Of a stretch of DNA of 64,000 nt, positions 8,720 through 18,069 are shown one piece after another. The position numbers and the translations under genes are program-made. Origin of the DNA: an uncultured Bacteroidota bacterium. Lineage in GTDB: Bacteria > Bacteroidota > Bacteroidia > Flavobacteriales > Flavobacteriaceae. The notes under the pieces were generated by a model, which was given only the letters and a program-made list of their open reading frames with translations, was not told the origin of the DNA and did no database searches. Position 1 is the first letter of the stretch, and each line of letters opens with the position of its first letter. The stretch lies in the NCBI GenBank assembly GCA_902595825.1, contig CACJRP010000004.1:23659-87658 (forward strand), read 5' to 3'.

Positions 8720-10750
8720 ATGAAAAAAATTCAAATTTTAAAAGCAATTTTATTAATATTTATATCTAACCAAATAATTTTCTCTCAAAAGAAAGATATG
8801 TCTATAATAGACTTTTTAAATATTCCAGGTATATCTAGTGTTTCTTTATCTCCAAATGGTAACAAAATTGTTTATATTTTATCTGAAAGCGATTGGAAGG
8901 AAAATAAACAAATTCCAAATTTATGGTTGACTGACTTAAATAGTGGCATATCCCAAAAAATTACATTTGAGAAAAAAGGGCTTAGCAATCCCGAGTGGTC
9001 ACCTGATTCCAAGTGGATAAGCTTTACCTCTTCAAAAGAGGGTTACATTGATGATGAGGACGATGAATTTGATTCAGGAAATAGTCAAATTTATTTACTA
9101 CCAACCAAAATTGGTTCACCAAAAAAACTTTCAAATCATAGGACTGGAGTTAGTAATATTAAGTGGTCCAGTGACTCAAAGTATCTTTATTTCATTGCAA
9201 GTGACCCAAAAACTAAAGAACAAATTTTAGCTGAAAGAGATGGCTATGACGTTTACAGTTTTGATAATAACCGTGAGCAGAAACATTTATGGAGGTTGGA
9301 TCTAAACGGAAATGAAGAAAAAATTACAGATGGAGATTTTTCAGTTTTAAACTATGATTTATCTAATGATAATAAAAAAATTCTTCTTCAAAAGGGACCT
9401 AATCCATTTCTTGAATTTAGATCTCTAAGTGAGTTATGGATTATGGATTTGGATTTATCAAGAGAAATTCAACTAACAAACAATTCAATTAGTGAATCGT
9501 CAGCAAAAATTTCTCCCAATGGAGACAAAGTGTATTTTATTTCTGCAAGTAACGGGAATTTAGAAGAGTATTACAATAGAAATCTTTTTGAAGTTTCAAC
9601 GGATGGAATAAATCAACCCAAAATAATTTCAAATGACTTTGACCACGAAATTTATTCTTTTGATTTTTCTAGAAAAAGGGGAGAGTTTTTTATTCTAGTA
9701 AACATGGGTGCAAGTACTCAGCTTTGGAAAATGGATATTTCAAAAAGAATTTTTTCACAAATAACAAATGGAAAGCATAGTCTGACTAATTGGGATTACA
9801 ACTTAAAATCGAATTTACATGTATTTGGGATTAATACAATTGAAAATCCTGGGGATTTATATTTATATGGAAAAACACAAAAAAAAGTAACATCTCACTA
9901 CGATTACTTAAAAAAAGAATTCAATTTACCAACTCAACAGGCTATTACTTGGACTGGAGAAGATGGTGTTCAAGTTGAAGGGATTTTATATTTACCACAT
10001 GATTACAAGGAATCAAAAAGATATCCTTTAGTAGTTCAAACACATGGTGGCCCAAGGTCATCAGACAAATATGGTTTTTCTAGAGGATCAACGAGGTACA
10101 ACGCAGTTCTAACAGGTAAAGATTACGTCGTCTTACAACCAAATTATCGAGGCAGCACTGGTTATGGTGACGCTTTTCTTAGGGATATGGTTGGTAGTTA
10201 TTTTAATCAATCACACCTAGATGTAATGACTGGAGTAGATCATTTAATTGATGAAGGAATTGCCGATCCAGATAAATTAATCAAAATGGGGTGGAGTGCT
10301 GGAGGCCATATGACAAATAAAATTATTACCCATACAGACAGGTTCAAAGCCGCCTCATCAGGTGCTGGCGCAGTCAATTGGATTGGCATGTATGCTCAAA
10401 GTGATGTAAGACTAAATAGAACTGCCTGGTTTGGTGGGGATCCTTGGCAAAAAAACGCTCCTATAGACGTGTTCTGGAATAATTCACCCTTAAAAGATAT
10501 CCACAAAGTAAAAACTCCAACATTAGTTCTAGTTGGTGGAAATGACAAAAGAGTCCCTCCACCACAATCAGTTGAATTATTCAGGGCTTTAAGAAGTTTA
10601 GGCGTTGAAACCAAACTATTAATTGCTCCTGGAGAACCACATGGATGGAGAAAACTAAGCCATAGACTAACCAAAATTAATTCTGAGTTAGAATGGTTCG
10701 CTAAATATGCACTAAACAAAAAATATGAGTATGAAAAATATGACCAATAA
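8720..10750 (+). CDS. S9 family peptidase (prolyl oligopeptidase/dipeptidyl peptidase-like), secreted
   Basis: ORF track begins at 8663, but signal peptide MKKIQILKAILLIFISNQIIFSQ starts at ATG 8720; WSPDSKW beta-propeller repeats; GWSAGGHM nucleophile motif; GGNDKRVP; GEPHGW. Confidence 0.9.
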   Translation: MKKIQILKAILLIFISNQIIFSQKKDMSIIDFLNIPGISSVSLSPNGNKIVYILSESDWKENKQIPNLWLTDLNSGISQKITFEKKGLSNPEWSPDSKWISFTSSKEGYIDDEDDEFDSGNSQIYLLPTKIGSPKKLSNHRTGVSNIKWSSDSKYLYFIASDPKTKEQILAERDGYDVYSFDNNREQKHLWRLDLNGNEEKITDGDFSVLNYDLSNDNKKILLQKGPNPFLEFRSLSELWIMDLDLSREIQLTNNSISESSAKISPNGDKVYFISASNGNLEEYYNRNLFEVSTDGINQPKIISNDFDHEIYSFDFSRKRGEFFILVNMGASTQLWKMDISKRIFSQITNGKHSLTNWDYNLKSNLHVFGINTIENPGDLYLYGKTQKKVTSHYDYLKKEFNLPTQQAITWTGEDGVQVEGILYLPHDYKESKRYPLVVQTHGGPRSSDKYGFSRGSTRYNAVLTGKDYVVLQPNYRGSTGYGDAFLRDMVGSYFNQSHLDVMTGVDHLIDEGIADPDKLIKMGWSAGGHMTNKIITHTDRFKAASSGAGAVNWIGMYAQSDVRLNRTAWFGGDPWQKNAPIDVFWNNSPLKDIHKVKTPTLVLVGGNDKRVPPPQSVELFRALRSLGVETKLLIAPGEPHGWRKLSHRLTKINSELEWFAKYALNKKYEYEKYDQ

Positions 10751-12281
10751 AATATTTATAACTAATTTTTTTATTTTTCTTTTAATTGCTGCAACGATTT
10801 ATTCTTGTAATGATGGACAAAAATTCAAGTTTGCTATAATTCAATTTTCACATGAAACATGTACGTTTTGTCCTGGTGGCGACACAACCATAGAAGATTG
10901 GACTAAAAGAGTACCTTTCGTGACGGGTGAGCAACTTCTAAAATTCGGTGGTTATACTGGAGGATTTGTTCATCAGGCTGGTTTATTTAAGGATGTTGAG
11001 TTAATTGGAATTAATTCTCCTGACCGAGTGTTTGGAGGGTCTTCAAGGAGTTGGAATACCAAAAAAAGTTTTGAGCATTTTATGAAAATAATTCTTGATG
11101 ATCTAAAATCAAAATTGCCTGTCGATGCAGTCCAACTTTCTTTGCACGGTGCTATGGCAACTAGAGATGTTCCAAGACCAGAGGCTGAAATTGCAAAAAG
11201 GGTTAGAAAATTAGTTGGCCCTGATGTTCCTATATCTGGCACTTTTGATTTACATGGTAATGAAGACGGCGAGTTTTTAAGATGGGCTAATGCTGCATTT
11301 GTAACAAAACGTTTTCCTCATTATGACGCACCATTGCAAGGAGAAAGATCGGCGAATTTTTTGTACAGATCTGTTAAAAATAAATTTAACTCAACAACTG
11401 CAACAAGAAAGCCTGGTATATTAACTGCAACCGTCCTTCAATGGACTGGAGCCGAACCTGCTTCTACAATCATGGAAAGGGCTAGAAGATGGGAAAATAG
11501 AAATAAAGATGTTTTTGTTAGCGTTTTTTTTGGTTTTCCATGGTCTGACGTGCCAGATATCGGTGCAACCATACATGTGGTTACCAATAATAATCAACAA
11601 CTTGCTGACTCAATTGCAGATGATATGAATGATTATTTTCTAAGAGTGAAAAAGGAATTTGCGGGCGGTTCATTTTTAAAACCCAAACAAGCTGTAAAAA
11701 AAACTAAAATGGCGTTACAAAACGATAAAGGTCCCGTTGCGTTAGGAGATTATTCTGACCGTCAAGGAGACGCAACATGGATAACAAAAGAATTAATTGA
11801 GCAAGATGTTGAAAAATTTCTAATAGCAACTTTACGAGATGAAAATGTCCTAAAGGACTTGTCTAAAAAGGGTGCCGAAAAGGGTGATAAATTTGACTAT
11901 AAAGTTGGGGGCTATACTGGAATTCAAGCTGGTGTTCCTGTAAGAATTTCTGGAGAGATACTTTTCTTTGGCTCACACTTTGGATATGATAAAATAGCTG
12001 TTGTAAAATTCGGTAAGGGAAATGCTGTAGTTATAGTTCCAACCTATGAGCAGGTTATAAGGCCATCTGAAATTAGATTTGGAGATTTAAATCCTGACGA
12101 TTTTGATGTTGTTGTAGTAAAATCTAGAGTCCATTTCCGAAGAGGTTTTGATGAAACAGGTTACTCGAAGACGGTTATGGTTGTTGACGCATTAGGGGAT
12201 TTTGTTGGTACCACTAGATTGGACGCGTTAGATTACAAATTTGGGCCAATCGATGAACTGTATCCTTTTAACAAAAATTAA
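10725..12281 (+). CDS. M81 family metallopeptidase (MlrC-like), predicted lipoprotein
   Basis: FAIIQFSHETCTFCPGG, LSLHGAMATRDVPRPEAEIAKRVRKLVGPDVPISGTFDLHGN, AFVTKRFPHYD; N-terminal MTNKIFITNFFIFLLIAATIYSC lipobox (start may be 10740). Confidence 0.87.
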   Translation: MSMKNMTNKIFITNFFIFLLIAATIYSCNDGQKFKFAIIQFSHETCTFCPGGDTTIEDWTKRVPFVTGEQLLKFGGYTGGFVHQAGLFKDVELIGINSPDRVFGGSSRSWNTKKSFEHFMKIILDDLKSKLPVDAVQLSLHGAMATRDVPRPEAEIAKRVRKLVGPDVPISGTFDLHGNEDGEFLRWANAAFVTKRFPHYDAPLQGERSANFLYRSVKNKFNSTTATRKPGILTATVLQWTGAEPASTIMERARRWENRNKDVFVSVFFGFPWSDVPDIGATIHVVTNNNQQLADSIADDMNDYFLRVKKEFAGGSFLKPKQAVKKTKMALQNDKGPVALGDYSDRQGDATWITKELIEQDVEKFLIATLRDENVLKDLSKKGAEKGDKFDYKVGGYTGIQAGVPVRISGEILFFGSHFGYDKIAVVKFGKGNAVVIVPTYEQVIRPSEIRFGDLNPDDFDVVVVKSRVHFRRGFDETGYSKTVMVVDALGDFVGTTRLDALDYKFGPIDELYPFNKN

Positions 12282-12285
12282 ACTA

Positions 12286-13359
12286 ATGAGACTAACAAGT
12301 TATTTGATAATTATTTTTTTGCTATCCATTAAGTGCGAGACGGAAAATAAATTGAATTATGGTCAGCCATGGGAAGAATATTTATCATATGAAGAGTCAG
12401 GGTTTGATGCAAATAAGCTAGACAAACTAACTGAATTTATTGAGAAAAAATCAAATACCACTGGTCTAATTGCGATCTATAAGGGGAAAAAATTTTTTGA
12501 ATACGGAGACTTGGAGCATATTAGTTACATTGCCTCAAACAGAAAAAGTATCCTCGCAATGCTAATGGGAAAGTATGTAGAAAATGGAATAATTGATTTA
12601 AACCAAACGCTCGAGGATCTTGAAATGGATGATCTTGAAGGTTTAATGGATATTGAAAAAAAAGCTACTATTGACCATTTGGCCACTGCAAGATCTGGAA
12701 TTTTTCATGATCCTTCCTATGGAGGCGACGATAGGAAAAATGTACTAGAGAGAGGTAGTGTTGAACCAGGAACTTACTATTTGTATAATAACTGGGACTT
12801 TAATGCGGTCGGATATATTTTCGAAAAGCTTGTAGGAAAAACAATTTATGAAGAACTTGAAGAGCAAATAGCTATTCCTACTGGATTTGAGAATTGGGAC
12901 TTATCAATTCAAAAAAAAGCGGGTGATAAAACAAAATCAAAGTATTTAGCTTATCCCATTAATCTTTCAACAAAGGATATGGCAAAAGTGGGGCAACTAA
13001 TGTTGAATAAGGGAAAGTGGAATGGAAATCAATTGATTTCTGAAAATTGGTTGAAGAAAATTGTTACAATTATAACTCCTAAGGACACTGTTTCCAAAAG
13101 GAGAGGTTTGTCTAAATTTAAAAGTCCAGATTTTGGTTATTCTTACATGTGGTGGACTTTTGATGATTTTAATGAAAACAATATATACGAGGGGTCTTAC
13201 TCTGCGCATGGAAGTGGTGGTCAATTTATTACCGTTATCCCAAAATTAGAATTAGTGATTGCGCATAAAACTGATTTTATCAAGAAGACAAATGGGAAAA
13301 AAACACCAAGACACATTTACTACCAAATTGTTGATTTTATAGTTAATGCAAAAATCTAG
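12286..13359 (+). CDS. Serine hydrolase (beta-lactamase fold), predicted lipoprotein
   Basis: Likely start ATG 12286 (MRLTSYLIIIFLLSIKCE); SxxK in ASNRKSILAML; YLYNNWDFNAVG; AHGSGGQFITVIP. Confidence 0.87.
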   Translation: MRLTSYLIIIFLLSIKCETENKLNYGQPWEEYLSYEESGFDANKLDKLTEFIEKKSNTTGLIAIYKGKKFFEYGDLEHISYIASNRKSILAMLMGKYVENGIIDLNQTLEDLEMDDLEGLMDIEKKATIDHLATARSGIFHDPSYGGDDRKNVLERGSVEPGTYYLYNNWDFNAVGYIFEKLVGKTIYEELEEQIAIPTGFENWDLSIQKKAGDKTKSKYLAYPINLSTKDMAKVGQLMLNKGKWNGNQLISENWLKKIVTIITPKDTVSKRRGLSKFKSPDFGYSYMWWTFDDFNENNIYEGSYSAHGSGGQFITVIPKLELVIAHKTDFIKKTNGKKTPRHIYYQIVDFIVNAKI

Positions 13360-13379
13360 AAAAAAAACTACTTTTTTTT
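13360..13379 (+). terminator. Possible AT-only hairpin A8-CTAC-T8 directly after stop codon
   Basis: aaaaaaaactactttttttt directly after the TAG of the serine hydrolase; weak, no GC stem. Confidence 0.3.
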
Positions 13380-13522
13380 AAAATTATACACTGTAAATTA
13401 TAAAATTGACAAAACTTTTTAATAAAAAAAAAATCTTTGAAATTCTACCTACTACGTATTGAGAAATTTGAAAATTTATTACTACATTCACTATATAATC
13501 AATTTAAAAATTATCGTTATTT

Positions 13523-16500
13523 ATGAAAAATATTTACTTACTATTAATTTCTTTGATGACAACCTTTTACGGGTTTTCTCAAAAGACAATCAATGGTACT
13601 GTTTCAGACGATCAAGGACCCCTACCTGGTGCAACCATAATTATTCAAGGTTCATCAACTGGTGTAACTACTGATTTCGATGGAAACTATTCCATAGAAG
13701 CCTCTGAGGGTGACGTTCTTGAGTTCTCATATATTGGGATGGAAGGTCAAACAGTTACTGTTGGAAGTCAAGACACAATTGACGTCATTATGACGTCATC
13801 TACCGAGCTTCAGGAAGTTATCGTAACAGGTTATGGAACCAGTAGCCGTGAGAAGTTTACTGGTGCTGTTGCGGTTATTAGTGCTGAAACTCTTGAAATG
13901 CAACCATCTGCCACATTCCAAAGTGCACTACAAGGAGCCGCGCCTGGTCTTCAGGTTGTTTCTAATGACGGTGCTCCTGGTGCTGGAATTTCAATTCGAG
14001 TCCGTGGTATTGGATCTATTAGTTCGAGTAATGAGCCCCTGTATGTAATCGATGGGATGCCAATTACTTCAGGATCTCTTTCAACAACCGACTTCTCTAA
14101 CGGAGGAAGAAGTTCTAATGTTTTGGGTTCAATAAATCCTAATGATATTGAAAGTTTGGTAGTTTTAAAAGATGCTGCCTCAACAGCCATTTATGGATCT
14201 AGAGGTGCAAATGGTGTAGTTCTAATTACTACAAAAAGTGGTAAAGCTGGCGACCCAAAATTTACTTTAAGAGCTAGATATGGAACTCAAGAATTTGCTT
14301 ACGATGGCATTTTAAGGGGGCTTAACTCTACACAATACAAACAACTTCATTATGAAGGTTATATAGCGCGAGGAACTTCTCCTGATGCAGCAAGAGAACT
14401 TTTTGCTAATCAGTTCCCATTAAATGATGCGGGACAAAATTATAACACAATTTGGCTAGATGAGATGACACAAACAGGAATTGTACAAGAATATGATTTT
14501 AGTTTTAGTGGTGGCTCAGAAAAAGTAACCTACTTTGGTTCTGCTAACTATTTTGATAATGATGGAATGGTAAAAAATAACAAATTTGAAAGGTTTTCCT
14601 CTCGTTTAAATATTGATGCTCAACTAACTGATAGGTTTAAAGTTAGTAACAACGTTAATATTTCAACTTTTGATCAAAGAGGTATTACTGACGGTACCAG
14701 ATGGCAGGCCCCATTTTACTTAGCTTATTTAATGGCACCAACTGTTCCAGTTTATGATGAGTTTGGAAGATTCTATGGTGATCATAAAAACTTCTTTATG
14801 GGGGGGAATAACCCAGTTGGTCACCTCTATGATGACAAAAGAGAGCTGTCTCAAATGAGATTAACGGATGTTTTTGAAGTTTCATATGAAATCATGGATG
14901 GTTTAACTATAAAGTCTGACTGGAGTTTTGATCTTTTAAAAGTGGATGAATATTTATTTCAAAATGGTAGATATGGAGATGGTCGAAGAATTGGTGGTTA
15001 TGCCAATGAAGGAGGAATATCACAGACAAATTGGTTGGGTACTCAAAGTTTACAATTTACACCCCAAAATACAGGAAATCATAATATGAATTTCTTCGCT
15101 GCTTACGAAGCCCAAAAAGTTATGACTAGAACTATAGAATTAAGAGGTGAAGGGTTCTCGCATCCAGATTTAAAATTTGCTGCGAGTGCTGCTAATCCAA
15201 CTCAGGCTTACAGTGCAAGGTCAGATTATGCTTTCCAATCCTATTTCGCAAGAGCAAATTATGATTACAACAGCGAATATTTTCTTTCAATGTCTTTCCG
15301 TAGAGATGGTTCATCAAGATTTGGTCCAGACCAAAGATGGGGAACATTCGGATCAATCGGTGTTGGTTGGAATATGACAAGATTAATTGAAAGTGTTGGT
15401 TTTGTTGACTTCTTAAAATTAAGAGGAAGTTTTGGAACTACAGGTAATGCTGGTATTGGAAACTTTGATTGGGCAGGTTTATGGGGCTTTACCAGAGATT
15501 ATGACGGTAACCCTGGAGCTGCTCCTTCTCAAGTCTCTAATAATTTGCTTACTTGGGAATCGCAAGAGAATTTTAACATTGGTATTGATGCTACTTTCCT
15601 TGACAATAAAATCACATTAAATGCTGAATACTTTGAAAGAGTTTCTTCAGATCTTCTATTAGATCGACCATTATCATTGACAACTGGATTTACATCAGTA
15701 GCTCAAAATATTGGTGATATGAAAAACTCAGGTATAGAGATTGATTTAGGAATTGACATTATTCAAACTTCTGAAGCATTTCTTGGTGTTAATTTCAATA
15801 CCACTACACTTAAAAATGAAATTACCTACCTTCCTGAGCCTATAGTCGTTTCAACTAAGAAGAGAGAACAGGGTAGAGATTTCCAAGAATATTTCCTTTT
15901 CCCTTGGGCTGGAGTAGATCCAGCCAACGGTGACCCTCTTTGGTATCTCGTTAACTCGGATGGGACAATTAATTATAATTCAACCACAAACCGTGTTGGT
16001 GAAACCGAAAGGGTTTATATGGAAGGAAAATCTGCGACACCAGATTTTTATGGTGGATTTAACTTGAATGCTTCATATAAAGAATTTTCTCTTGGTATGA
16101 CCTTCAATTATTCTTTCGGTAACTATCTGTATTTTAATCCTGGATGGGTTATCCATGGTGATGGAAGGTTTACACCAAGAAGTACAACTACCTATGCTTT
16201 CAACAATAGGTGGACAACTCCAGGTCAAGCGGCAGAATTTCCAAAACACAGATGGGGAGGTAATCAGTCTTCAAATCAAAGACCTAACAGTAGATACCTT
16301 TATGAAGGGGATTATGTAAGATTAAAATCATTGAATTTGTCTTACAATGTTCCAACAGATTTATTTGGTAATATTGGTATAAATCAATTTAAAGTTTATT
16401 TAGATATGAATAATATTTGGACTTGGACCAAAGCTGATAATCTTCCGTTTGATCCAGATCAAGCGATTGATGGAATCTATAACACAATGACACCACTTTC

Positions 16501-16537
16501 CAGAACAACAAGTTTGGGAGTAACCATTGGATTTTAA
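13523..16537 (+). CDS. SusC/RagA family TonB-linked outer membrane protein
   Basis: Signal peptide; carboxypeptidase-like GTVSDDQGPLPGATIIIQGSSTGVTTDFDGNYSI; EVIVTGYGT; plug SIRVRGIGSISSSNEPLYVIDGMPI; NDIESLVVLKDAASTAIYGSRGANGVVLITTK. Confidence 0.97.
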   Translation: MKNIYLLLISLMTTFYGFSQKTINGTVSDDQGPLPGATIIIQGSSTGVTTDFDGNYSIEASEGDVLEFSYIGMEGQTVTVGSQDTIDVIMTSSTELQEVIVTGYGTSSREKFTGAVAVISAETLEMQPSATFQSALQGAAPGLQVVSNDGAPGAGISIRVRGIGSISSSNEPLYVIDGMPITSGSLSTTDFSNGGRSSNVLGSINPNDIESLVVLKDAASTAIYGSRGANGVVLITTKSGKAGDPKFTLRARYGTQEFAYDGILRGLNSTQYKQLHYEGYIARGTSPDAARELFANQFPLNDAGQNYNTIWLDEMTQTGIVQEYDFSFSGGSEKVTYFGSANYFDNDGMVKNNKFERFSSRLNIDAQLTDRFKVSNNVNISTFDQRGITDGTRWQAPFYLAYLMAPTVPVYDEFGRFYGDHKNFFMGGNNPVGHLYDDKRELSQMRLTDVFEVSYEIMDGLTIKSDWSFDLLKVDEYLFQNGRYGDGRRIGGYANEGGISQTNWLGTQSLQFTPQNTGNHNMNFFAAYEAQKVMTRTIELRGEGFSHPDLKFAASAANPTQAYSARSDYAFQSYFARANYDYNSEYFLSMSFRRDGSSRFGPDQRWGTFGSIGVGWNMTRLIESVGFVDFLKLRGSFGTTGNAGIGNFDWAGLWGFTRDYDGNPGAAPSQVSNNLLTWESQENFNIGIDATFLDNKITLNAEYFERVSSDLLLDRPLSLTTGFTSVAQNIGDMKNSGIEIDLGIDIIQTSEAFLGVNFNTTTLKNEITYLPEPIVVSTKKREQGRDFQEYFLFPWAGVDPANGDPLWYLVNSDGTINYNSTTNRVGETERVYMEGKSATPDFYGGFNLNASYKEFSLGMTFNYSFGNYLYFNPGWVIHGDGRFTPRSTTTYAFNNRWTTPGQAAEFPKHRWGGNQSSNQRPNSRYLYEGDYVRLKSLNLSYNVPTDLFGNIGINQFKVYLDMNNIWTWTKADNLPFDPDQAIDGIYNTMTPLSRTTSLGVTIGF

Positions 16538-16546
16538 TTTTTAAAA

Positions 16547-17995
16547 ATGAATAAAATGAAAAATATTTTACAACGTAGTTTTTTGTTAGTGCTGTCAATA
16601 TCATTGATTTCATGTGCAGACGATTTTCTTGATCTTCAGCCACAACAGAATATATCAAATGAATCTTTCTTACAGACATTTGATGATTTTAACACTGCTG
16701 TTTTAGGTCTTCATGACCAATTACAAGGAGGTGGAAATGCTGCACTTTACGGCAGATATACTCTTTTAGTTCCTGATGTTATGGGTGATGATGTAAAACA
16801 GAATGCAAGTGCAAACAGAGCAAAAGAATGGGCAGAGTACAATGGAAGTGAAACAGATTTTATCCCAGAGGATATTTGGCGAGAGTTCTATGAAGCAATA
16901 AATATTGCAAATTCTGTCATAAATTCAGAATTTGAACCCTCTGCTTCATTAACGGCAGATTTTAATACTCTTAAAGGTCAAGCATTCGGGATTAGAGGAC
17001 TTGCTTATTTTATGCTGTGTAATTTTTACGCTCAACCTTATTCTTTCTCCGCTGGAGCGGGACATCCCGGTGTTCCTATAGTTCTGGAATTTGATTTTCA
17101 AAACAAGCCTGCAAGGAGTACTGTAGCAGAGGTTTATACACAGGTTATTTCTGATTTAAATCAGGCAGTGACTTTGATTACGACTTCTCAGAAAAATGCT
17201 GGTTACTTTTCAAAAGCAGCTGCTGAAGCACTTTTATCAAGGGTTTATTTATATATGGAGGATTGGTCTAATGCTGAAGCAAAGGCAACAAGTGTAATCA
17301 ACAATTATGGTTACTCACTTGTCAGCAGAGATTTATACCCTACTCAATTTATCGATGGTTTGTCCTCGGAAGCAATCTTTGAGATGATCTATAATACAAC
17401 TGACAATACTGGCTCAAACCATATTGGAGGTATGTATAAAGTGACTGGATATGGTGACTACCTTCCCTCAAATGATTGGTACGCTCTAATGGAGGATGGT
17501 GACATCAGAAGAACTATGATTACTTATGATAGTAACTTAATTGGAGATTTTGCTAAAGCACCTCTCGGTCCGGCTAGGGTCGACAAATGGCCTAGTGAAG
17601 GTCCACTAAATGGTACAGATAATGTTTCTGTTATAAGACTTTCAGAGGTTTATTTAAATAGAGCTGAGGCTAGAGCAAACCTTGGAAACGAAGCTGGCGC
17701 TCAAGCTGATGTTGATATAATTAGACAGAGGGCAAATCCAGGAGTCGCAAATGTTACTGCTACTGGTGCTGCACTTAAAACAGAAGTTTATAATGAAAGG
17801 AGAGCGGAATTAGCTTTTGAAGGTCACAGAATATTTGACATTAATAGAAGAAAACAAGGCTTAGCTAGGATTTTAGATTGTACTTCAGTACCTGAAGCGT
17901 GTAATTTAAGCTACCCTAACAATCTTTTTATTCTTCCAATTCCTGACGGGGAGGTTAATTCCAATGAAGAAATTGCCCAAAACCCAGGATATTAA
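16547..17995 (+). CDS. SusD/RagB family nutrient-binding outer membrane lipoprotein
   Basis: SISLISCADDFLDLQPQQNISNESF lipobox; RGLAYFMLCNFYAQPY; RLSEVYLNRAEARANLG; YNERRAELAFEGHRIFDINRR. Confidence 0.96.
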   Translation: MNKMKNILQRSFLLVLSISLISCADDFLDLQPQQNISNESFLQTFDDFNTAVLGLHDQLQGGGNAALYGRYTLLVPDVMGDDVKQNASANRAKEWAEYNGSETDFIPEDIWREFYEAINIANSVINSEFEPSASLTADFNTLKGQAFGIRGLAYFMLCNFYAQPYSFSAGAGHPGVPIVLEFDFQNKPARSTVAEVYTQVISDLNQAVTLITTSQKNAGYFSKAAAEALLSRVYLYMEDWSNAEAKATSVINNYGYSLVSRDLYPTQFIDGLSSEAIFEMIYNTTDNTGSNHIGGMYKVTGYGDYLPSNDWYALMEDGDIRRTMITYDSNLIGDFAKAPLGPARVDKWPSEGPLNGTDNVSVIRLSEVYLNRAEARANLGNEAGAQADVDIIRQRANPGVANVTATGAALKTEVYNERRAELAFEGHRIFDINRRKQGLARILDCTSVPEACNLSYPNNLFILPIPDGEVNSNEEIAQNPGY

Positions 17996-18015
17996 TAATT
18001 AAATAGATATTTTTT

Positions 18016-18047
18016 AAAAAGGAGATCTTTATGATCTCCTTTTTTTT
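18016..18047 (+). terminator. Intrinsic terminator after susD-like gene
   Basis: aaaaaGGAGATCtttatGATCTCCtttttttt: 7-bp stem, 5-nt loop, T-tract. Confidence 0.88.
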
Positions 18048-18069
18048 CCTTAAAAATTAAAATTTTAAA

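Noticed and set aside
13424-13433. A10 homopolymer upstream of susC, considered as a phase-variable tract
   Set aside because: AT-rich background makes such tracts common; no paired evidence such as read heterogeneity.
13459-13674. 71-aa + ORF overlapping the susC start
   Set aside because: Out of frame with susC, no signal or domain; the susC signal peptide starts at 13523.
13780-13800. Two TGACGTCA palindromes in 21 bp
   Set aside because: Inside the susC coding sequence (IDVIMTSS); most likely codon coincidence.
13833-15620. Extra ORFs inside susC (13833-14048, 13951-14190, 15177-15380, 15432-15620)
   Set aside because: Alternative frames of the well-supported SusC-like gene.
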